In this document: positions 49,320 to 57,990 of the stretch, in pieces | Position numbering within the stretch: position 1 is the stretch's first letter | How the letters are laid out: each line of letters starts with the position of its first letter | NCBI RefSeq assembly: GCF_036375055.1 | Contig: NZ_DASUSQ010000114.1 | Span: forward strand, 1-64,000 | Direction: 5' to 3' | Length of the DNA: 64,000 bases | Source of the DNA: Umezawaea sp036375055 | GTDB taxonomy: Bacteria > Actinomycetota > Actinomycetes > Mycobacteriales > Pseudonocardiaceae | Position numbers and translations under genes: made by a program | Notes under the pieces: generated by a model | What the model was told of the DNA's origin: nothing | Seen by the model: the letters and a program-made list of their open reading frames with translations, nothing else | The model's database searches: none

Positions 49320-50297
49320 CTACTTGAACGCGAGTGCGTTCGGCGGTGAACCCACCCCGCCGACGAGGTTCAGCGGCTTGCACGTCAGGAAGAACTCGAA
49401 CACGCCGTCGGCGGCGCAGTCGGCCGCGAGGTCGTCGAGCTTCCAGAGTTCGCCCACCGCCATGCCGAGCAGCGCGATGAGCGGGCGGTGCAGCATCCCG
49501 CTGTGGTCGACGCCCCGCTCCGGCGGCCGGTCGCGGTCGGACCGGAAGTCCGACTCCAGCACGGGATCCGCCTCGACCGCCGGGTTGTCGCCCGCGACGA
49601 GCGCGATCTCGTGGTCCCAGAGCCAGCGCAGGACCGACTCGCGCTGCGCCAGCCCCGGCGACCTGTTGCGCCGGTTGAACTCCACGCGCTCCTCGGGGGA
49701 CTTCGCGGTGTAGTTCCCGGCCCACCCGGTGCGCAGCAGCAGGATGTCGCCGCCCCGCCACTCGACGCCCTGCGACCGGGCCATCGCGTCGATCACCACG
49801 TCGTCGATCGCGATCGTCCGCTCGCAGTCGTAGGGCAGGCCCTCGGCGGCGAAGAAGCGGGGGACGTCGAGCAGGACGCCGCGGCCCGCGATGCCGGACT
49901 CCGCCCAGTGGTGGATGCCCAGCCGCGTCGAGGTCGCGTCGTTCTCGGCGGCGGGGAGGCCACCGTAGAAGCCGTGCTCCGGGTGGCCGATGTGGCGCAG
50001 CGAGTCGAGCTGCGAGGTGGACTGGAGGTAGAACGAGTCGAGCCAGTCGTCGCGGTGGTACTCGTTGTTGGCGAAGACGTGGTGCTCGGTGCGGGGCCTG
50101 GTCCCGGTCGGGTAGGGCTCGAACGCGTTGACCGGGTGGTCGAGGTTGAACCGGCGGCCGGTGCGCACCAGGCGGGCGGCGGCGGCGACCCGTTCGGGGG
50201 TCAGGAAGTTCACCGTGCCGAGCTGGTCGTCACGCCCGAAGACGTCCCAGCTCGACCCGGCGGGCTCGGCGTTCGCCAGCTCGTCATAGGTCGGCAA
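49320..50297 (-). CDS. Cyclase-family (kynurenine-formamidase-like) hydrolase
   Basis: This 325-residue member of the PF04199 metal-dependent cyclase family has the likely metal region QLDSLRHIGHPEHGFYGG near residue 95, a partner His in LGIHHWAESGIAGRGVLLDV and a late segment HSGMLHRPLIALLGMAVGE. These enzymes open lactones or hydrolyse amides such as N-formylkynurenine or isatin. The only start that fits is TTG at 50295-50297, with GGAGG 8 bases upstream, and it overlaps the IclR gene by 14 bases. In this cluster it may perform the first hydrolysis after uptake of the substrate. Confidence 0.85.
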   Translation of the reverse strand: MPTYDELANAEPAGSSWDVFGRDDQLGTVNFLTPERVAAAARLVRTGRRFNLDHPVNAFEPYPTGTRPRTEHHVFANNEYHRDDWLDSFYLQSTSQLDSLRHIGHPEHGFYGGLPAAENDATSTRLGIHHWAESGIAGRGVLLDVPRFFAAEGLPYDCERTIAIDDVVIDAMARSQGVEWRGGDILLLRTGWAGNYTAKSPEERVEFNRRNRSPGLAQRESVLRWLWDHEIALVAGDNPAVEADPVLESDFRSDRDRPPERGVDHSGMLHRPLIALLGMAVGELWKLDDLAADCAADGVFEFFLTCKPLNLVGGVGSPPNALAFK

Positions 50298-51060
50298 CGC
50301 GTGTCCTCCCTTGGCCTCCGCCGAGTTCGTCGCTGAGCGCGGCGGCGGTGGTCACCAGCTTGGCGAGGGTGGGCGACCCGGACGAGAGGTCGGCCATCTG
50401 GTCGGCACCGAGCAGCGCGATGGTGGCGCAGATGCCGTACTCGTCGAACACCGGTGCCGCCGCGGCGAACAGGCCGTCGGAGTGGCTCACGATGCTGTAC
50501 CCGTTGCGGCGGGCCATGAAGACCGCGGCCTCCACCTCAGCCCGCTTGGCGTCGGAGATGCCCTCGGTGGCCCGGTCGAACGCCTGCTCGTCCTGGCAGG
50601 ACAGGAACACCCTCATCTGCGCCGAACTCACGTCGAGCTGCGTGCCCGCGTGGACGGTGACGACGACGGTGCGGCTGAGGTCCTCGTTGACGAGCGCCAC
50701 GACCGGGCCGTGCGCGCCCCAGACGGCGAGCACGGTGGTCGTGCGGACGGCCGCGCTCAGCTCCGCCAGGAACGACGGGGCGATCTTGATGACGCGCCGC
50801 TGGAGGGCGTGCATCCCGAGCTGGAGCATCATGCCGCCCAGGACGAACGTGCCGCGCCGGTGCCCGCGTTCGAGGATGCCCGCCGTGACGAGCGAGGTGC
50901 AGTACCGGTAGGCCGTCGTCCGGTTCAGCCCGAGGCGCTCGGCCACGTCGGCGGCCGTCAGCTCGGTCGTGTGCGGGCCGAAGAGCGAGCAGATCTGGCC
51001 GACCCGCTGGACCGCCTGGATGTCGGAGCCGGACGCATCGCCCGAGTCAACGTTCGTCAT
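50284..51060 (-). CDS. IclR-family transcriptional regulator
   Basis: This 258-residue regulator has an N-terminal winged helix (AVQRVGQICSLFG, then LTAADVAERLGLNRTTAYRY) and a C-terminal effector domain (VVALVNEDLSRTVVVTVHAG). IclR proteins typically respond to aromatic or small organic acids. I prefer the ATG of MTNVDSG because the alternative GTG at 51120 would place the GTTC-N7-GAAC palindrome at 51073 inside the coding sequence and add 20 untypical residues. Neither start has a strong ribosome site. It sits inside the catabolic cluster between the transporter binding-protein gene and the cyclase gene. It probably controls all of them. Confidence 0.88.
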   Translation of the reverse strand: MTNVDSGDASGSDIQAVQRVGQICSLFGPHTTELTAADVAERLGLNRTTAYRYCTSLVTAGILERGHRRGTFVLGGMMLQLGMHALQRRVIKIAPSFLAELSAAVRTTTVLAVWGAHGPVVALVNEDLSRTVVVTVHAGTQLDVSSAQMRVFLSCQDEQAFDRATEGISDAKRAEVEAAVFMARRNGYSIVSHSDGLFAAAAPVFDEYGICATIALLGADQMADLSSGSPTLAKLVTTAAALSDELGGGQGRTRVADL

Positions 51061-51072
51061 GGCAGAACTGTA

Positions 51073-51087
51073 GTTCACATCGAGAAC
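51073..51087. promoter_or_regulatory. GTTC-N7-GAAC palindrome 1
   Basis: GTTCACATCGAGAAC shares ATCG and the outer GTTC/GAAC with the copy at 55338. It lies just upstream of the preferred IclR start, consistent with autoregulation. Confidence 0.6.
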
Positions 51088-51123
51088 AGAATCGTCGCGA
51101 GATGCGGGGGTCGCCGTCACACC

Positions 51124-52188
51124 TCAGCCCACCAGCCAGTTGCCGAGCCTGGTGGTGACCGCGTCGAAGTTCTGCGAGTACCAGTCGATGTCCTGGACCA
51201 CGGTCTTCCCCGTGTTCACCGGGCCGCCGACCTCCAGGAGCTTGCCGTTCTCGGAGAGGTTCGGCTTCGCGTTGAGGTTGACCGGCACGACCGCGAGGGC
51301 TTCGGCGATCCTCGCCGCGGGTTCGGGCTGCACCAGCGACTGGAGGAAGTCCTCCGCCGCCGCCTTGTGCTTCGAGCCGAGCGGCACGGCGAGCGCGTTG
51401 AGGGTCACCACGGTCGTGTCCCAGACCATCTTGACGTTCTTCTTGTCGTTGAGCAGCGCGATCATCCGCGAGTCGGGGAGCAGGAACATGTCGACCTGGT
51501 CGGCGCTGGCCGCCTGCTGGAGCGCGCCCACGTTGGCGGCGAACAGCGTGTCCCCGCGGATGGTGTCCCACTTCTTCAGCGCGCGGTCGACGTCGAGCGG
51601 GTAGATCTTGTCCGGCGCCACGCCGTCGGCGAGCAGCGGGAACTCCAGGATGCCGTTCTGGAGGTTGGTGATGACACCGCGCTTGCCGGGGAACTTGCCC
51701 GTGTCGAAGAAGTCCTTGAGGGTCTTGGGCCCCTCCGGGTACTTGGCCGCGTTGTAGCCGAAGATCGTGGCGTTGGACCAGTTGCCCACGTAGCACTCCC
51801 CGATCGCCTGCGGCGAGAACTCCTTCGGGTCGAGCTTGGGCAGGTTCAGCTTCTCGAAGAGGGTGCCGCAGTTCTGCTTGGCCGCGGCGGGGGCCACGGA
51901 CATGACGTCCCACTGCACGACGCCCGCCTGCACCTGGGCCTTGACCTGCGCCACGTCGGCGGGCGAGGAGTTGGCGAAGGTCACGTTGGGGTGCGCGGCG
52001 GTGTAGGGCTCCTGGAAGGCCTTGATCTGCGCGTCCTGCCCGGACCCGCCGTAGGACACGAAGGTGAGCTTCTCCGGGCCGCCGGTGCCGCTCGCGCTCC
52101 CGTCGTCCGCGCCGCCGCAACCGGCGAGCAGCGCCGCCGCGGCGGCGAGGGCGGTGCCCGCGAGGGCCGTTCTTGATCGAGACGCCAT
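51124..52188 (-). CDS. ABC transporter substrate-binding lipoprotein (PotD type)
   Basis: This 354-residue extracytoplasmic binding protein is lipid-anchored through Cys24 in ALLAGCGG. The body shows the spermidine/putrescine-type fold: LTFVSYGGSGQDAQIKAF at the start, WDVMSVAPAAAKQ, IFGYNAAKYPEGPKTLKDFF, and EDFLQSLVQPEPAARIAEAL near the end. It should capture the substrate for the PotA- and PotBC-like proteins encoded 260 bases upstream on the same strand. The ATG is preceded by GAGAGG at 8 bases. The substrate is unknown; the surrounding enzymes favour a small organic acid, amide or amine rather than a polyamine. Confidence 0.92.
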   Translation of the reverse strand: MASRSRTALAGTALAAAAALLAGCGGADDGSASGTGGPEKLTFVSYGGSGQDAQIKAFQEPYTAAHPNVTFANSSPADVAQVKAQVQAGVVQWDVMSVAPAAAKQNCGTLFEKLNLPKLDPKEFSPQAIGECYVGNWSNATIFGYNAAKYPEGPKTLKDFFDTGKFPGKRGVITNLQNGILEFPLLADGVAPDKIYPLDVDRALKKWDTIRGDTLFAANVGALQQAASADQVDMFLLPDSRMIALLNDKKNVKMVWDTTVVTLNALAVPLGSKHKAAAEDFLQSLVQPEPAARIAEALAVVPVNLNAKPNLSENGKLLEVGGPVNTGKTVVQDIDWYSQNFDAVTTRLGNWLVG

Positions 52189-52234
52189 TGTCCACACCTC
52201 TCGTCGGGAGTCTGTCGGGCAGTGGATCGAATTT

Positions 52235-52249
52235 GTTCACGATGCGATC
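52235..52249. promoter_or_regulatory. Degenerate GTTC-N7-GAAC-like site before the binding-protein gene
   Basis: GTTCACGATGCGATC matches the reverse-complement consensus of the cluster palindromes at 13 of 15 positions and lies 47 bases before the binding-protein ATG. The 259-base gap around it (52189-52447) is more A/T-rich than its flanks and holds no gene, so it is presumably a promoter region. Confidence 0.4.
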
Positions 52250-52447
52250 TGCCAACTCCGTAATGCGAACACGATACCTAATATTGCCTGGTAGGTACAG
52301 CGTTGAGGCCCGAATCTCCGCCGTTCGTGGCGCGACGCGCGACCCGGCTCCCACGATGCGGTGACGCGGCGCGCGGCGCCGTGCGAGGGCACGCCGAAGA
52401 GGCGCGCTGCCGGTCGGGCAGCGCGCCTCCTGGCGGGCGTTCGGGGG

Positions 52448-53578
52448 TCAGGCCGCGACGATCCGCTGCGACCGGGGCCGCCACCACATCACGACGTCGT
52501 CGCCGATGGCGTAGTCGCCGCGCAGCGCGCTGATGCGGGCGCGGCCGAACAGGCCGCGCTCGCCGATGGTGAGCAGCAGCGTGCGGTAGGCGCCCATGTA
52601 CTCGACGTCGCGCACGGTCGCCCGCACGGCGTTGGCGCCCGCGGGCACGGCGTCGCGACCGCCCGCCACCTCGACGTCCTCGGGCCGCACGACGATCGCG
52701 CAACCCGAGGGCACGCCGGGGTGCGCGGAGACCGTGGCCGGGTCGACGGCCCAGGACTCCCCCTCCCACACGACGCTCCCGAGGGCGGTCCGCCCGAGCT
52801 CGAACACGTTCGAGTCGCCGAGGAACCTCGCCGTGAAGAGGGTCTCGGGCTCGGCGTAGAGCTGCTGAGGCGTGCCGACCTGTTCGATGCGCCCGCTGTT
52901 GAACAGCGCGATCCGGTCGGCGAGGTTCATCGCCTCCTCCTGGTCGTGCGTCACGAAGACGAACGTGGACCCGACCTCGCGGTGGATCCGCCGGATCTCC
53001 GTCTGGAGGGCCGCGCGCAGGTTGCGGTCGAGCGCGCCCAGCGGTTCGTCCAGCAGGAGCGCCTTGGGCTCGAAGACGATCGCGCGGGCCAGCGCGACCC
53101 TCTGCTGCTGCCCACCGGACAGCTTCGAGGGGTGGGTGTCGTCGCGCCCGGTCAGCTGCACGAGCTCCAGCACCTCGGCGACCTTCCTGGCGATCTCCTG
53201 CTTGCCGACCTTGCGCTGCCGCAACGGGTACGCCACGTTCTGCGCGATCGTCATGTGCGGGAACAGCGCGTAGTTCTGGAACAGCATCCCGAGGTTGCGG
53301 CGGTGCGGCGGGACGTCGCTCACGTCGGCCCCGTCGAGCGAGATCGTGCCCGCGGTGAGGGTCTCGAACCCGGCGATCAGGTTGAGCGTGGTCGTCTTGC
53401 CCGACCCGCTCGGCCCGAGCAGCGTCATGAACTCGCCGGGCTCGATCGTCAGCGAGATGTCGTCGACCGCGGGCGTGGTGAGCCCGTAGTCCTTGGTGAC
53501 GGACTCCAGGCGGATCTCGGTGCCGCGCCCGGTCTCCCGCGGCGTTGCGGTGAGCTCCGCAGTGGTCTGGCGTGTCAT
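52448..53578 (-). CDS. ABC transporter ATP-binding protein (PotA type)
   Basis: This 376-residue ATPase has the Walker A motif GPSGSGKTT, the Q-loop LFQNYALFPHM, the signature LSGGQQQRVALARA, Walker B ALLLDEPLGALD and the switch His in VFVTHDQEEAM. The C-terminal TOBE domain (VRPEDVEVAGGRDAVP and RATVRDVEYMGAYRTLLL) is characteristic of PotA/CysA/UgpC-type importers. It energises uptake through the two permeases encoded upstream in the same operon, with a 4-base overlap to the nearer permease. Confidence 0.95.
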   Translation of the reverse strand: MTRQTTAELTATPRETGRGTEIRLESVTKDYGLTTPAVDDISLTIEPGEFMTLLGPSGSGKTTTLNLIAGFETLTAGTISLDGADVSDVPPHRRNLGMLFQNYALFPHMTIAQNVAYPLRQRKVGKQEIARKVAEVLELVQLTGRDDTHPSKLSGGQQQRVALARAIVFEPKALLLDEPLGALDRNLRAALQTEIRRIHREVGSTFVFVTHDQEEAMNLADRIALFNSGRIEQVGTPQQLYAEPETLFTARFLGDSNVFELGRTALGSVVWEGESWAVDPATVSAHPGVPSGCAIVVRPEDVEVAGGRDAVPAGANAVRATVRDVEYMGAYRTLLLTIGERGLFGRARISALRGDYAIGDDVVMWWRPRSQRIVAA

Positions 53579-54411
53579 GGTCGCGGCTCCCGTCGACTGC
53601 CCGCCCGGCCGCGCAGCAGCTGGGGCAGGATGAAGATGATGGTCACGGCGACGACCATCAGGCTCGATGCCGCCGAGATCGTCGGATCGATCTCGACGGT
53701 GACGCTGTTGTACATCTGCACGGGCATGGTCTGGAACAGCGGGGACCTCAGGAACAGCGCGATGACCACCTCGTCGAACGAGACGATGAAAGCGAAGATC
53801 CCGCCGGTGAGGATGCCCCTGCTGATCAGCGGCATCGTCACCTGGACGAACGACTTCAGCGGGCTGGCTCCGAGCGACGCCGCGGCCTTGAGCAGCCGCT
53901 GGTCGAAGCCGCCGAGGGCACCCGTGACGGAGACCAGCACGTACGGGACGGCTATCGCGGTGTGGGCGAGCACGTACCCGGTCACCGTGCCGGTGAGCCG
54001 CCACCCGAGGAAGGAGATGTACACCGCGACCGCGACGACGATCGCGGGCGAGACGATCGGCACCATCAGCACCGTGCGGACGAGCCTGGCGAGCCGTCCG
54101 TCCAACCCGGACAGCGCCACGGCCGCCGCGGTCCCCACCGTCGTGGCCAGCAGCGCCGTGAGCGAGGCGACCAGGAACGAGTTCCCGAGGGAGTCGAGCC
54201 AGATCGGGTTCGTGAAGAAGTTCTCGTAGAGCCGCAGCGAGAAGCCCGGCGGTGGGAACTGGAAGGTCGTGGCTGAGCTGAAGCTCATCGGGATGACGAA
54301 CAGCGTCGGCAGGATGAAGAAGGCGATGACGAGGCCGCCGACGACCTTGAGCCACCACGGGATCGGGTCGATCGTGTCGGGTCGCCGACGGGTGCGCACG
54401 GGGGTGCTCAT
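53575..54411 (-). CDS. ABC transporter permease (PotC type)
   Basis: This 278-residue permease has about six transmembrane helices and the cytoplasmic EAA-loop equivalent KAAASLGASPLKSFVQVTMP, which couples to the ATPase. A conserved IVSFDEVVIALFL segment, typical of PotC, follows it. Its start shares a base with the stop of the first permease (TGATG), and its end overlaps the ATPase gene by 4 bases. The compact operon indicates coordinated assembly. Confidence 0.95.
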   Translation of the reverse strand: MSTPVRTRRRPDTIDPIPWWLKVVGGLVIAFFILPTLFVIPMSFSSATTFQFPPPGFSLRLYENFFTNPIWLDSLGNSFLVASLTALLATTVGTAAAVALSGLDGRLARLVRTVLMVPIVSPAIVVAVAVYISFLGWRLTGTVTGYVLAHTAIAVPYVLVSVTGALGGFDQRLLKAAASLGASPLKSFVQVTMPLISRGILTGGIFAFIVSFDEVVIALFLRSPLFQTMPVQMYNSVTVEIDPTISAASSLMVVAVTIIFILPQLLRGRAGSRREPRP

Positions 54412-55268
54412 CAACGGTCCTTCGGTTGACTGGTCGCGACCACACCGATCGCGGACACGGTGCCGCCCACCCGGTTCGCCCACACGACGAGCCCGAGCGT
54501 GATCACCAGCACGACCATGCCGAGTGCTCCCGCGGCGGCGAAGTCGAGCAGGAGGGTGGTCCGCTGGGCGAGCAGCTGGGCGACGAGCGACTGCTGGGGC
54601 GACCCGAGCAGCGCGGGCGTCACGTAGAACCCGAGGCTCAGCGTGAACACGAGCATCACGCCCGCCATCACCCCGCCGCGCGACAGCGGCCAGAAGACCT
54701 TCCAGAACGCCGCCGTCGGGGACGAGCCGAGGCCCCTCGCGGCGAGCAGGAGCTTCCGGTCGATGGAGCCGAGGGTGCTGAACAGCGGCAGCACCATGAA
54801 CGGGAGCATCACCTGGGTCATCGCGATCGTGACGCCCGCGTTCGTCCCGTAGAGGACGACGTCGTCGACCCCGATCAGCTCGAACGCGCTCTGCACCGGA
54901 CCGCCGTCCTGGAGGATGATGATCCAGGCGAAGTTGCGCGCCATCACGGACGTCCAGAACGGGATGAGGACGACCACCAGCAGGATGCCGCGCGCACGGG
55001 GGCTCACCCTCGTCATCAGGTACGCGTAGGGGTAGCCGAGCAGCAGGGCGGCGAGCGTCACCACCGCGGCGGTCAGCGCCGTGCGCCCGAGCACCGTCAT
55101 GGTCACGCCGTCGGTGAAGAGGTGCTCGTAGTTCGCCAGCGTGAGGTCGGGGCTGGAGACGCTGCGGACGAACGTCCCGCCCAGCGGTACCAGCAGGATC
55201 CCGGTCAGCAGGGCGAGCGCGGGCACCAGCGGGAGCCAACTCGACCATCTGATCTTGCGCGAGGACAT
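54411..55268 (-). CDS. ABC transporter permease (PotB type)
   Basis: This 285-residue permease with about six transmembrane helices has the PotB-like opening MSSRKIRWSSWLPLVPALAL, the FWTSVMARNFAWIIILQDGG segment and the EAA loop LAARGLGSSPTAAFWKVFWP. It is the first gene of the transporter operon. The GTTC-N7-GAAC palindrome lies 70 bases before its ATG. The gene order permease, permease, ATPase, then binding protein after a gap with its own promoter is a common actinobacterial layout. Confidence 0.95.
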   Translation of the reverse strand: MSSRKIRWSSWLPLVPALALLTGILLVPLGGTFVRSVSSPDLTLANYEHLFTDGVTMTVLGRTALTAAVVTLAALLLGYPYAYLMTRVSPRARGILLVVVLIPFWTSVMARNFAWIIILQDGGPVQSAFELIGVDDVVLYGTNAGVTIAMTQVMLPFMVLPLFSTLGSIDRKLLLAARGLGSSPTAAFWKVFWPLSRGGVMAGVMLVFTLSLGFYVTPALLGSPQQSLVAQLLAQRTTLLLDFAAAGALGMVVLVITLGLVVWANRVGGTVSAIGVVATSQPKDR

Positions 55269-55337
55269 CCTCGTCCCCTTCCGGCTCGAAGCTGACGGCT
55301 CAGTAAAGCAAGCCGTTGTTCAGGTCGCAATCGCTAG

Positions 55338-55352
55338 GTTCGTATCGCGAAC
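55338..55352. promoter_or_regulatory. GTTC-N7-GAAC palindrome 2
   Basis: GTTCG-TATCG-CGAAC is a perfect 15-bp inverted repeat between the SDR gene and the first permease gene. Its shared core with palindrome 1 (GTTC-R-Y-ATCG-M-GAAC) suggests one regulator, probably the IclR protein. Confidence 0.65.
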
Positions 55353-55416
55353 ACTTGGTGGGCCCTACGTGAGTGGCCAGTGACAACGAGCGACAAGTTC
55401 GTTCCACATCCCGAAC

Positions 55417-56202
55417 TCAGGCGCTGTACCCGCCGTCGACGGGCAGGACCACCCCGCTGACGTGGCTCGCCCGGTCGCTCAGCAGCCACGCGGCGGCGTT
55501 GGCGGTCTCGGTGGTCGAGCCCGCCTTCCGCAGCGGGACGGCCGCGAGCCTGCGCTCCACCGCCTCCGGGTCCTCCGCCCGCCACTTCGTGAACATCGGG
55601 GTCTCGGTGGGACCGGGGGCGATGACGTTGACGCGGATGCCCAGCGGCCCGTTGTCGTGGGCCGCCGTGCGGGTGAGGCCGATGACCGCGTGCTTCGTCG
55701 CCTGGTAGGCGCCGAGGCCGGTGTTGCCGCGGAACCCGCCGACGCTGCTCGTGTTGACGATCGCGCCACCGGACTCGCGCATCGCCCGGATCTCCTCGCG
55801 CAGGCAGAGCCACGTGCCCTTGACGTTCACCGCCATCACCCGGTCGAAGTCCTCCTCCGACACGTCGTCGAGCCTGCCGTACTGGTTGACGCCCGCGTTG
55901 TTGAACGCCCCGTCGAGCCTGCCGAACCGGCTGAGCGTCGCGTCGACGAAGCGGGCGACGTCGGCCCCGACGCTGACGTCACCGGCGGTGTGGGCGACGT
56001 CGTGCCCGGCCGCGGTCAGCTCCCCGGCGAGCGCCGCGAGGGTGGCCTCCGAGCGCGCCGCGATCATGACCGACGCGCCCTCCTCGGCGAACACCCGCGC
56101 GGCGTCGGCCCCGATGCCGGTGCTCCCGCCGACGACGAGGACGACCTTGCCCGCGAGCAGCCCGGTTCCTGGTGGCCTCTGGGCCTGTGCGTTGTCGGAC
56201 AA
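55417..56202 (-). CDS. Short-chain dehydrogenase/reductase
   Basis: This 261-residue classical SDR has the cofactor motif VVGGSTGIGADAARVF, NNAGVNQ, the catalytic Ser in IVNTSS, the Tyr-Lys pair in YQATKHA, and a closing VLPVDGGYSA. It would interconvert a secondary alcohol and a ketone, for example generating the beta-keto acid used by the cleavage enzyme in this cluster. The start is TTG at 56200-56202, supported by AGGAGG 8 bases upstream. It follows the aldolase gene after 70 bases and ends the right-hand sub-operon. Confidence 0.9.
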   Translation of the reverse strand: MSDNAQAQRPPGTGLLAGKVVLVVGGSTGIGADAARVFAEEGASVMIAARSEATLAALAGELTAAGHDVAHTAGDVSVGADVARFVDATLSRFGRLDGAFNNAGVNQYGRLDDVSEEDFDRVMAVNVKGTWLCLREEIRAMRESGGAIVNTSSVGGFRGNTGLGAYQATKHAVIGLTRTAAHDNGPLGIRVNVIAPGPTETPMFTKWRAEDPEAVERRLAAVPLRKAGSTTETANAAAWLLSDRASHVSGVVLPVDGGYSA

Positions 56203-56272
56203 GGTGTCCGCCTCCTGGTTGTTCGGTGTGGTCTCGGTGCCGACCCTGGCACGGTGTGCCGGTCAGCGCTGG

Positions 56273-57076
56273 TCAGAGCTGGTCGGCGGTCGGACGCGCG
56301 CCCGCCGACCGTCCCGCCCGGACGGCGGCGGCCGCCGCCGCCCCGAGCAGGCTGGCGTCGTTGCTGAGCATCGTGAACGCGTAGCCCGCCGCGACGGCGG
56401 CCCGCACGGACCGCTCGGTCGCGCCGCCCGCGTTGCCGATCGGCTTGCCCGCCGCCGTGCAGCCCGCGATGGCCGCGGCGATCAGCTCCACGACCCTCGG
56501 GTCGTCCTCGGTGGTCGCCTCCGACGTGCTCAGGTCCGCGGCGCCCACGAGCAGCGCGTCGACCCCCTCGACCGACGCGATCCCTCCCGCCGACCTGGCC
56601 GCGAGGGCGCTCTCGACCTGCGCGATGAGCACCACCTCCTCCTGGCCGAAGCGGAGGTACTCGGCGCGGTCCAGCGCGCCCCACGCGCCCGCCCGGCTCG
56701 TCGCGCCGACGCCCCTGGTGCCCCACGGCGGGAAGCGGACGGCCCGCACGGCCGCCTCGGCCTCGGCGACCGTGTCCACGTGCGGCAGCATGATCCCCTC
56801 GGCGCCCGCGTCGAGCAGGCGCTGCACGACACCGCCGTCCAGCGCGGGGACCCGCACGACCGGCGCCACCCCGAGGTGGGTCGCGGTGCCGATCAGCCGG
56901 TAGGCCGTTTCGAGGTCGATCGGCGAGTGTTCGAGGTCGACGACCACGAAGTCGAAGCCCGCCAGCGCGATCAGCTCGACGCTCTCCACCACCGGGAGCT
57001 TCACCCACGTGCCGAGCGCGGGCCCGTCGGACCTGGCCAGGGCGGCGCGGAACAGGCTGCGGCGCGGCGCGGTCAT
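56273..57076 (-). CDS. HpcH/HpaI-family aldolase
   Basis: This 267-residue class II pyruvate aldolase shows LGTWVKLPVVESVELIALAG, the metal and substrate residues in FVVVDLEHSPID, VVRVPALD, AEGIMLPHVDT, and VVLIAQVESALAA. It would cleave a 4-hydroxy-2-oxo acid to pyruvate or oxaloacetate and an aldehyde, feeding the aldehyde dehydrogenase of the block. Its ATG overlaps the cupin stop codon by 4 bases. Confidence 0.9.
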   Translation of the reverse strand: MTAPRRSLFRAALARSDGPALGTWVKLPVVESVELIALAGFDFVVVDLEHSPIDLETAYRLIGTATHLGVAPVVRVPALDGGVVQRLLDAGAEGIMLPHVDTVAEAEAAVRAVRFPPWGTRGVGATSRAGAWGALDRAEYLRFGQEEVVLIAQVESALAARSAGGIASVEGVDALLVGAADLSTSEATTEDDPRVVELIAAAIAGCTAAGKPIGNAGGATERSVRAAVAAGYAFTMLSNDASLLGAAAAAAVRAGRSAGARPTADQL

Positions 57077-57990
57077 CGGGCGGGGTAGTCGGTCGCGTTG
57101 AGCACCCAGCCGGGTCGGGCGGAGAAGTCCTCGCGCGGCGGGGAGAAGATGTCGACCAGCTGCTGGTGCGACCCCACGCCCTGGGTCGTGTGGACGCTCG
57201 GCGGCGGGATGACGGTGATCGACGGCGATCCGACCCTGCCGTGCTCCTCGGGGCGCCACCGCGTCGAGTCCGGGCCCCAGGGGTACTGCACGTGGTGGAT
57301 GAACTCGCCCTTGAGCGCCAGCGACAGCTGTTCGAAGTCGTCGTGGTGGTGCGGGGAGAGCTTGAGCGGGTCGCGCGGCGTGGGCTCCTCGGCGAGGAAG
57401 TTCACCATCAGGTTCGTCGTCCGGAAGATCCGGCCGAACCGGCCCGGCGCGATCGGCGTCTCCGCGAGCGGGTGGACGCGCAGCCGGAAGCCGCCCACCG
57501 GGTCGGGCCACGGCACGAGCGGGGCGCAGCGGGGGTCCGGCTCGGCGTAGGCGTCGGCGTTGAGCGCCGCCCCGCGCAGGTCCTCGGCGACCGAGGAGAA
57601 CACCCGGATGACGGGGCCCGCGGTCAGCGCCTCGACGACGCTGTCCCCCGGCGGCACCACGACGAACGCCTCCTCGTCGACCTTCGCCCGCTCACCGCCC
57701 GCGACGACCCGGATCGGGGCGCTGTCGGAGTGGACCAGGACGGCGTACTCGTCGGGCTGGTCGTCGCGGGTGAAGCAGTCGCCCGCGACCGCCTCCGTGT
57801 AGGCGAACACCACGTTCTGGCCCCGCGTGATCCACGTCCGGCTGCCCGCCGGGCTGATCGACGTGGGCGGTCGACCGGTGAACTCCAGGTACTGGGCGGC
57901 GGCGATCGGGGTGGACGGGTCGACCGCCGCCCGCTCGGACGGGGCGCTCGCCAGCTGGGACCTGATGTCGTCCTTGGCGTACATCGTCAT
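57073..57990 (-). CDS. Cupin-fold protein (KduI/IolB-like)
   Basis: This 305-residue bicupin-like protein has the histidine-rich metal site HHHDDFEQLSLALKGEFIHHV and a second conserved region PPPSVHTTQGVGSHQQLVDIFSPP. The first half contains a weaker cupin repeat (PDEYAVLVHSDSAPIRVVAG). The pattern is nearest to 5-keto-4-deoxyuronate isomerase and IolB-type sugar-acid isomerases or dioxygenase-like cupins. Its likely role is isomerising or opening a pathway intermediate. It overlaps neighbouring genes by 4 bases at both ends, so it is an obligate member of the operon. Confidence 0.75.
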   Translation of the reverse strand: MTMYAKDDIRSQLASAPSERAAVDPSTPIAAAQYLEFTGRPPTSISPAGSRTWITRGQNVVFAYTEAVAGDCFTRDDQPDEYAVLVHSDSAPIRVVAGGERAKVDEEAFVVVPPGDSVVEALTAGPVIRVFSSVAEDLRGAALNADAYAEPDPRCAPLVPWPDPVGGFRLRVHPLAETPIAPGRFGRIFRTTNLMVNFLAEEPTPRDPLKLSPHHHDDFEQLSLALKGEFIHHVQYPWGPDSTRWRPEEHGRVGSPSITVIPPPSVHTTQGVGSHQQLVDIFSPPREDFSARPGWVLNATDYPAR